Origin: Prostheceraeus crozeri
Lineage: Eukaryota > Platyhelminthes > Polycladida > Euryleptidae
Direction: 5' to 3'
Length of the DNA stretch: 64,000 nt
NCBI GenBank assembly: GCA_907163375.1
Contig: CAJQUW010005325.1
Span: 1 to 64,000 of the forward strand
Both the position numbers and the translations under genes were made by a program. The notes under the pieces are model-generated. The model did not search any database. It was not told the origin of the DNA and saw only the letters and a list, made by a program, of their open reading frames with translations. This document shows, piece after piece, positions 57,560 to 64,000 of the stretch (its first letter is position 1; every line of letters begins with the position of its first letter).

Positions 57560-58215
57560 CAAAATTATGGGGATGACTTTTTGGACATACCAAGTGTGTG
57601 ACGAGAAGTCAAAGCGAACATTCGCATAACGACGATGTAAGTTATTGAAACGATTGCAAGCACAGAACACAAACGAATTTCGTCGTCTTGAGTATGACAC
57701 TCAGGTATAATAAAGCGACCAGTCGCAGACAAGGGAGGTAGCAATTTATGAATGATGTGATCCTTCTCCATGATGCATCGAAGAAATCTGTCACATAAGT
57801 TATTTCCTCTTGATGTTGTAGAAATAAGATAATCTTGTGCACATTCATTACCACAGATAATTGGATGGAATCTTCGTTGAATAGACTCAAATACTTGCGC
57901 TGTCTGTTATTGATAAACCGATGAAAAGTGGACAACAGTATTCGAAGACTGACCTCACAAATGACTCGTATACTTTGACAAGATCCTTTTTGACAATGAA
58001 GGTTTAAGGACACGCTATGCATGCATACGTTTTGATGCAGATTTTACTATTTTTGTCACGTGGTCTGACCAAGTTCCTTTTGAGTTCAGACGGACTCCTA
58101 GAATGTCAAGAGTGTCAACCATAGGCACGTCAGGTAAAATCAAATTACCGTTGAAATTTCGGTTTTGAATAAGAAGACCCTTGCATTCGTCACTATGTAG
58201 TATGCTTAATACTTG
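57560..58215 (-). mobile_element. LINE C-terminal fragment (CR1/L2-like), minus strand
   Basis: Minus-strand residues in changing frames: VDTLDILGVRLNSKGTWSDH and VTKIVKSASKRMHA (about 58125-58015), RVLKPSLSKKDLVKVYESFV and RSVFEYCCPLFIGLSITDSA (about 58010-57900), ESIQRRFHPIICGNEC (about 57890-57840) and HIIHKLLPPLSATGRFIIPE (about 57760-57700). These are the same ORF2 C-terminal blocks as at 11.1 and 38.3 kb. Several frameshifts; no RT. Confidence 0.75.
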
Positions 58216-58945
58216 TGGCTCATGCGGTCTCTTGCATTCAAACGGAACGTACGAAATGTTTTGATGTCATTATTTTGCATGATAAACTTTGATGGTAAGT
58301 TTCCGATAAATTTTTAAAATTTGCAGTTGTATTCTGACAAAATGGAACCTAAATTAGAATCTTCGGAAATTTTAATTGCTTTAATTTATTAGTAGTCAGT
58401 AGGCCCTTATTGAGAATGGCTTCATGTGATTCAGTGGATGACAAGGTGTTTTATGGAATCTACTGTTAAATCAGAAATCAGATGTCTGACTAGTCTGAGA
58501 GCCACGTAACATACAATTTGGTCAGGTAGCTCTCACATACAACCGTCTATCATTTGATTGAAGTTTGACGCGAATTCAGTCACAACTGTGCAGCAACGAC
58601 TTTCACAACTTCGCATTGAAAAGATTGAATAAAAAGTGCAATTTATCTGTTTTCTTATCAGAAGTCCTTCACGGTCGACTGTTCATTTCAGCTGAGTTTA
58701 GACATGGTCACGCAGAATGTTGTTGATGATGCTTTTGAAAGTAGGTCCTTTGAAATTGTGATGCCGTGTGAAGATCTTTCATCAGATGTCTGGTCGGTTT
58801 GCAAAGTAAAGGCCGTATCACATCAGGTGTTGCGTGTTCAGAGTCATAGATAAATAGTCAACAAATTATTCATATATATGGTGAAATTTCGAACTCAAGA
58901 GGAAGCAGTTAAACACGTACATGAACATGTAATGCGACAAAAGGG
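58216..58945. other. no recognisable gene
   Basis: AT-rich; nothing recognised. Confidence 0.4.
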
Positions 58946-59217
58946 ATGAAATGCATAGAAATAGATAACAATGAAATATCTAGAACGGAAATGAAGATTC
59001 ATGCAATACACAATAGTGGCACATAAATCGCACGCATTTTCAGTTAGATACACTTGTCAACGGCTGAATCATTGGTTTAGAATCAGTCACATGTGCAATT
59101 ATAAGCTTTTCATTGGTGGTTCATGCCCCAACTTAGTTCCCCCGGATGTGCCGCGACCTTGAGTCAATTTCCATTCTAGTCAACTTCAGCTAAACAATCT
59201 ATTTCTATGATGAAATG
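58946..59217 (-). mobile_element. CATAGAAAT MITE, copy 2
   Basis: A 256-bp element (58954-59209) in inverted orientation relative to copies 1 and 3, ends CATAGAAATAGATAAC and AATCTATTTCTATG, with a perfect 8-bp duplication ATGAAATG (58946-58953 and 59210-59217). Confidence 0.9.
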
Positions 59218-59307
59218 TCATAGACTACCTAGATAGATGGTAATGAAATGTGAATGCAACTATCAAAACGCAGAAGTTGAAAATACTCAGTTGGAACAAA
59301 CTGATTG

Positions 59308-59580
59308 GATGTTACCATAGAAATAGATTGTTTAACTGAAGTTGACTAGAATGGAAATTGACTCAAGGTCGCGGCACATCCGGGGGAACTAAGTTGGGGC
59401 ATGAATGACCAATGAAAAGCTTTGATTTACACATGTGACTGATTCTGACACAATGATACAGCCGTTGACAAGTGTATCTAAGTGAAAATGCGTGCGATTT
59501 ATGTGCCACTATTGTGTATTGCATGAAGCTTAACCTCCGTTCTAAGAGGTTTTATTGTTGTCGATTTCTATGGATGTTAC
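59308..59580 (+). mobile_element. CATAGAAAT MITE, copy 3
   Basis: A 257-bp element (59316-59572), ends CATAGAAATAGATTG and GTCGATTTCTATG, with a perfect 8-bp duplication GATGTTAC (59308-59315 and 59573-59580). It lies 106 bp from copy 2 in opposite orientation. Confidence 0.9.
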
Positions 59581-59593
59581 AGTTGTAACCAGG

Positions 59594-59649
59594 AAGATCT
59601 ATGAATGCTATGATAAAGAATTCTTTATCACACTATTCATAGAAATCTT
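59594..59649. repeat. short palindrome
   Basis: Imperfect hairpin: AAGATCTATGAAT, TGATAAAGAATTCTTTATCA at the centre, ATTCATAGAAATCTT. The centre is a perfect 20-bp palindrome, and the outer words resemble MITE ends (CATAGAAAT), but no target duplication is seen. Confidence 0.55.
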
Positions 59650-59689
59650 TGTTATGACGTTACAGTGCAATAACTTTTTGCATGGTTGG

Positions 59690-60125
59690 CCTACAAAAAC
59701 CGTTGACTGACAATTGACAGACATTTATCCTACAAAATCTATTTTGTCGGTCATTGATAGTTCTTGTAGGATAATTGCCACTGAACACCTACAATATCTG
59801 ACAAAAAGCGGCAAAATGAATGGCAATGAATTATAGCTTAAATTTTATCAAAAATGTAGGTAATTAATTAAATTATGTCAAAATAAATCATGGTTTTGCC
59901 ACACAACAATACAGATTGCCCAAAAGTCAAGCAATCACTAATCTAAAAAGTCAATCAATATTCAACAGTATTTGTTTAGTTAATTTGCATACAAGGCATC
60001 TGTTTCGATGTCGGTGGAAAGCCTACAAATTCGTCGGATATCGCAGGATATTGGAGTTGACAATCGTTGGTTGATTTTATCAGTAATTTTGTAGGATAAT
60101 TGTTGGTCTGCGGTTTACAGTGTAC
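59690..60125. repeat. recurring CCTACAAAA / TTTTGTAGG motifs
   Basis: TCCTACAAAA-like words (59690, 59731, 59802, 60022) alternate with their inverse TTGTAGGATAATTG (about 59775 and 60092). The right end reads, in reverse, CACTGTAAACCGCAGACC, like a DNA-transposon end. No consistent pair of termini was found, so the element limits are unknown. Confidence 0.35.
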
Positions 60126-61293
60126 ATGTACATGTGTGCGTTTCACACGACGTTCAAAACGCAACACGCAACATGTATGTGATATGATGCGGTCTTAACC
60201 TCCTGAACACTCCCCTACATAATTACCCGATTTCATGAACAGAGCAACTGTGTTGAAACATGGCTACATTAACAGATGACATGCAATTAATCTGCTCTGA
60301 AAAAAATACAAAAAGGATCTTGCTATTAATTAATTCAACTGCATCAGAATAAATGAAATTTCGAATATTTCTATACACCCAGGTGTATATGGGCCAGCTA
60401 TCTAATAATTTATCGAAACTTCAATGATTTTGCATAAAAACCTAGCCTTAAATGCCAAATGGAAGATCCATCACGTCAGAATTCAAATGCGATTGTTCTG
60501 TCTGAGTCCGGAAGCATATTGGACGTACCACGCACTTTTATATACAGAATTCAGAATGTCACTAATCTCAATTCAATTTCATATAACTTTACTCCTCTAA
60601 TTGAGTACGCAGTTTCCGCAGCATAAACGCAATACGACATCATGCATGAAAAAGTTCATCAAGTTGCGTCACTGCTTGTCTTCAAAGAAAAACGTTTCTG
60701 CAATTCACAAATTACTTTGCAAAAATTTCCTTTTCTCTTCGAGATTCAATCTCGATTATCACTTGAAAGCAGGCGATTAGCCGGCGCCTTGATCTAAATA
60801 ACCAGTCTCTTGTCCTGAGAGTGCCGTTGAACTTAATTCAGAAAGACAAGCTCGTGAAAAAATTCCAACGTCAACATTTGGAGACTGACTGGCGGAGAAA
60901 GAGTATACGTCCTAAAGCAGGGTTCACTGATGGCGCCTTAGCAGAGAGTTTAGATGGGAACAGGCAGAACAGCAGTTACAGAAACTAATGGCGACCTACC
61001 ACGACTTTATTTTACAGATTTTACACTAACGCAACATGACCAGAGAAACACAATCATTAAAAACTCAATCAGTTCTAGTACGATTAAAGCTCATGTAAAG
61101 TGTGCCGTCTATAGATCGTCTATGGGATAAAACAGCGCTTGCATGGTGAGAACTTGTTATCGCATACCAAAGATAAAAGGAATCTTCAACTTTTTATGCT
61201 TGAGATAAACAGATTAGCTGCACAATGGAGGCAAATACGACGAGCAGAATCAACGAGAAATGTGAGAGTACTGTTGATTTAGTTTAAGAATAG
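60126..61293. other. no recognisable gene
   Basis: AT-rich; no recognisable domain, repeat or RNA gene. Confidence 0.45.
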
Positions 61294-62597
61294 CTTCATA
61301 GCAGTGGTGGGAGCTATTGCGGCACGATTAATCGTGTAACGGAATCAATCGCGCGATTCTTGAATGACCAGGAATCTTGCGATTTTCTTGCAATAAGAAT
61401 TCTCAATGAAATTTGCTTGATGAGGTAAAAACAGGTTTCCATTCACTCTTTCATCGTTTTAGATAATTGCATTGCGCTGGTGCTCGCTCCTGAGATCATG
61501 TAGACAGAGCTGCCGTGTGAACTCTCTATGGGAGCTCCCCACATGGCATTAAACACGTTTGCGTCGGGTATACCATTTATACGAATCATAGGCCTACATG
61601 CTGTCAAGGCAGTCGAACATAGTAGGTTCCTATGATATCTTATTTCCGCATTGAAATCATATAAATACATTGACAACAATTCGCATTAATACTTGATTCA
61701 CATTTAACATGCACACTATGAACATAAGCCTGTAACAATTGCACCTGCAGATTCGCTAGTTGTGACGATTGTAGAGTTCCAGTTCATGGCATATAATAGA
61801 AAGATGTCCTCAGATGTTAACTATTTAGGCACAAAAATTCCATGGCGATAGTAGACGCTGCGCTTCCCTACATGAGCTTGTCAGCACGCCTCGGAATTGC
61901 CCAAAGTAGCTTAGAATATCTGGAATGGCTGAGCAAGGGACTGCACAACGGGTTGTTCTGTGTTTATCTTGGCTATATGACGTGCGGATGATTATCATAA
62001 AGATTATAGAATGCCAATTCTCTTGTTTTAAGCTAGTCTGGGCCACTCCGAGCCGTCCTGACGAACCCTTGTAAGGTAGCAGTGTCTAAGGCCATCATAG
62101 AATTTTTGTGCAAAAAATTGTTCAAGTCTAAGGACATCTCTCTTTTAGATTTGCTAATGTTTTGCTAAGGTTTTAGTTTAATAGATTGATTTAATTGATA
62201 CATAATTAACCTTATCTCAGGGCTGACAGAAGAAGAGGCAAATAGCTACACTACTGCAGCCATTTTCGATAAAATATGATGGATGAAGATCGAACGAACC
62301 AAGACTGGAAAATCTTGTACATGATGTAGTGAGCCTATTTGCAGTGCTTTTATGATTGCAAATTTTCAGTAGAATCTTATAAATGCATGTATATTATCAA
62401 AACTTTTCATGCCTTGTTTGCGACTTTTTATGTGTTTTGATTTGCTATGCTGTTTTCACAAACATTTACACATAAAGTATCGCAGTAATTCATAGGGTAG
62501 TTATAATTTCAGTCTATTAATGCAAGCTAGATTAACTGCAAACTTTTAGTCGCTGAATCCTAATGTATTCAGAGTCGCGCCCGCCACTGCTTCATAG
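61294..62597. mobile_element. 1.29-kb hAT-like element with perfect target duplication
   Basis: Element 61302-62589 begins CAGTGGTGGG and ends with the inverse of CAGTGGCGGG. It is flanked by a perfect 8-bp duplication CTTCATAG (61294-61301 and 62590-62597). Terminus and duplication length fit hAT. Interior frames (78 codons at 61443-61679 and 73 codons at 61825-62046, both minus) show no hAT motif, so it is non-autonomous or its transposase is beyond recognition. Confidence 0.8.
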
Positions 62598-63346
62598 TCA
62601 GGACTTTTACACTCCACAATGTTATGATGGAGGCACTGAATGAACGCGCGCATCAAGGGTTTATTTCAGGGGGGGAATGAAACTAAACTTTTGAGTTTTC
62701 CTTTTCTATAATATGACATGTTCATCGTATGTGATTATTTGTGCTTTTCAACCTATTTTGACGAGTGCACTAGCGATTAAAATTGAAAGCTATAATTTAC
62801 GTATTTAAATGACAAATAGACATGCAAGCACTCGCAACCCTAGAACAGAAGCTAGTAAGCCAATAATCGATTGTGAATAAGACCCTGGCGAGTGCATGTG
62901 GCTAAAAAAGATGATTTGTTTCTGAATAAGTTTTCATTTAGCTAGAAATTATTTTATCTTTTGGATTTTTCAAGTAATGACATGAAATTTAAGATTTGCT
63001 TATGCAAACTACTAATAATGACTTGGTTTTTCTGGCGTTTAGATTTGTTTGATAGACTTTAATTGTGCATTCATATATTAGCAATACGCCATAGGCCTTA
63101 CATGTAACGCACACACATTTGTGCAAGACAATTGCCTCGCTATAGTTTCCTAATGAAATAAGGTTTTAAGCTCTGTCATAAGCACGACTGTTGAATGGCA
63201 ATTTTAGACGTGATTTTAAGATATACATTATTTTACAAATCTTGATACATTTTGGTACATTTTCTGATTATTCTTACAAGACTGAAATGTTTGTTCAATA
63301 CTTGTTTCACAAATTTGATGGGGATGGACGTGCATAGCATTACGGT
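62598..63346. other. no recognisable gene
   Basis: AT-rich; nothing recognised. Confidence 0.4.
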
Positions 63347-64000
63347 CAGTGGCGTATTCAAGGGGGGACAAGGGGCATGTCCCACCCGAAATGAAATCTG
63401 AGCGGGGGATAATCTTTGTGTTTTTTACGGGGTATATTAACATCAGTCTATGTCAAATGATTAATTTATTTATGTGATAATCTGAAATCCTACAGTAGCG
63501 AGCTTGGCTAATTTTGGCATGTTCCCTGTTGCGGAACGATCGCGAGGAATGTTCATTTCTGTGAGTCAGATAGTCGCTGATACTAGTTGTACTGTCACGG
63601 GCGTCTCGATATGGCTTGTGGCCATGACACAACACGATTTTGCGACACCCACAAGTAGAGATTGACTGGGTATATAAACGCCTGTTCTATTTCGCATTTG
63701 CTTTCGTTCTAATCCATTAACACAATTTCATCGACAATCAAAAAGTGTGATTCCTCTATTTTTTCAAACTTATTTCATTTGTTCAATATCTTCATGATCA
63801 CACCTGCAACTACTGCAAAAGCAGAGCGATCATTCAGTCAACTGAGACTCTCAAAGACTCATTTGTATTCTGTGATGTTGTCTGATCGACTAAATGGACT
63901 GGCTTCATAGCCATTCATAAGATTGCAGACTCAATTATGATGACATAATTCAACGTTATGGAATGCATCATGACACTCACTTGCGGCTCAAATAAAGAAA
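63347..64000 (+). mobile_element. hAT element, left end and C-terminus, runs off the window
   Basis: The left terminus CAGTGGCGTATTCAAGG with GGGACAAG and CATGTCCCACCCG starts at 63347 and matches the isolated end at 14840-14890. The hAT C-terminal coding segment follows only about 430 bp later in the same direction, so most of the transposase is deleted. The right end lies beyond 64000. Confidence 0.6.
63782..63910 (+). pseudogene. hAT transposase C-terminal motif
   Basis: The open frame to the TAG at 63908-63910 encodes ITPATTAKAERSFSQLRLSK followed by THLYSVMLSDRLNGLAS. This matches the hAT dimerisation motif of ZMYM6-like transposases ('..paTtA.aERSFS.LrriKtyLrstm...RLsgLa'). The catalytic domain is not present, and the fragment is only 42 codons long. 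It orients the surrounding element as plus strand. Confidence 0.75.

Noticed and set aside
1-64000. LTR retroelements, retroviral copies or Polintons
   Set aside because: No protease, integrase, capsid or envelope motifs and no long direct terminal repeats were recognised; all RT sequences seen are LINE or PLE type.

Overview
The window looks like AT-rich nuclear DNA from an animal, probably a marine invertebrate. The grounds are eukaryotic intronless tRNA-Ile genes, no bacterial gene layout, and a repeat set typical of such genomes: Penelope-like elements (PLEs) with GIY-YIG endonuclease, RTE-like and CR1/L2-like LINEs, and hAT, PIF/Harbinger-like and Tc1/mariner DNA transposons. I cannot name the species. 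I recognise no host protein-coding gene; almost every recognisable coding stretch belongs to a mobile element. I recognise no LTR retroelement, retrovirus or Polinton.

Layout. 1-9 kb: two foldback repeats (1.22-2.22 kb, with a second palindrome nested inside, and 3.22-3.51 kb) and a PLE remnant (3.56-4.33 kb). 8.9-15 kb: a LINE 3' end, a decayed IS630/Tc1-type transposase (9.5-10.7 kb, minus), a Harbinger-like element carrying one LINE interrupted by another (10.98-11.97 kb), a short hAT element (12.65-13.06 kb) and a PLE remnant (13.83-14.26 kb). 15.9-16.8 kb: a 37-bp minisatellite. 17.6-21.4 kb: an old TIR element holding a 5'-truncated RTE-like LINE. 22.0-22.8 kb: a hAT remnant with the transposase C-terminus. 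23.4-25.4 kb: two identical tRNA-Ile(AAT) genes with related 5' flanks; a third, odd copy with U33 changed to A lies at 31.6 kb.

26.1-30.05 kb is a dense PLE cluster organised around (TA)n tracts. It contains inverted PLE copies, three copies of one PLE tail, a separate PLE GIY-YIG end, and a SINE-like element with pol III box motifs followed by a full hammerhead-ribozyme consensus. Decayed relatives of that SINE lie at 51.4-51.8 kb, head to head, and probably at 44.4 kb. 34.7-39.3 kb: a nearly full-length CR1-like LINE next to a 256-bp hAT-like MITE, then two minus-strand LINE ends. 42-54 kb: short TIR elements, tRNA-like repeats, an inverted retro-tail pair (49.1-49.6 kb) and an unrecognised repeated module (50.7 and 53.3-53.9 kb). 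55.6-56.7 kb: an intact Tc1-type transposase ORF of 337 codons. 57-64 kb: a near-perfect palindrome, three more copies of the CATAGAAAT MITE including a 47-bp one, a LINE remnant, a 1.29-kb hAT-like element with a perfect 8-bp target duplication, and the start of another hAT element running off the window.

The most interesting system is the pairing of PLEs with a hammerhead-bearing SINE: PLE tails and the SINE share the GAAACATGT block (hammerhead 3' core plus palindromic stem III) and both end against (TA)n. This suggests, but does not prove, that PLE machinery mobilises the SINE.
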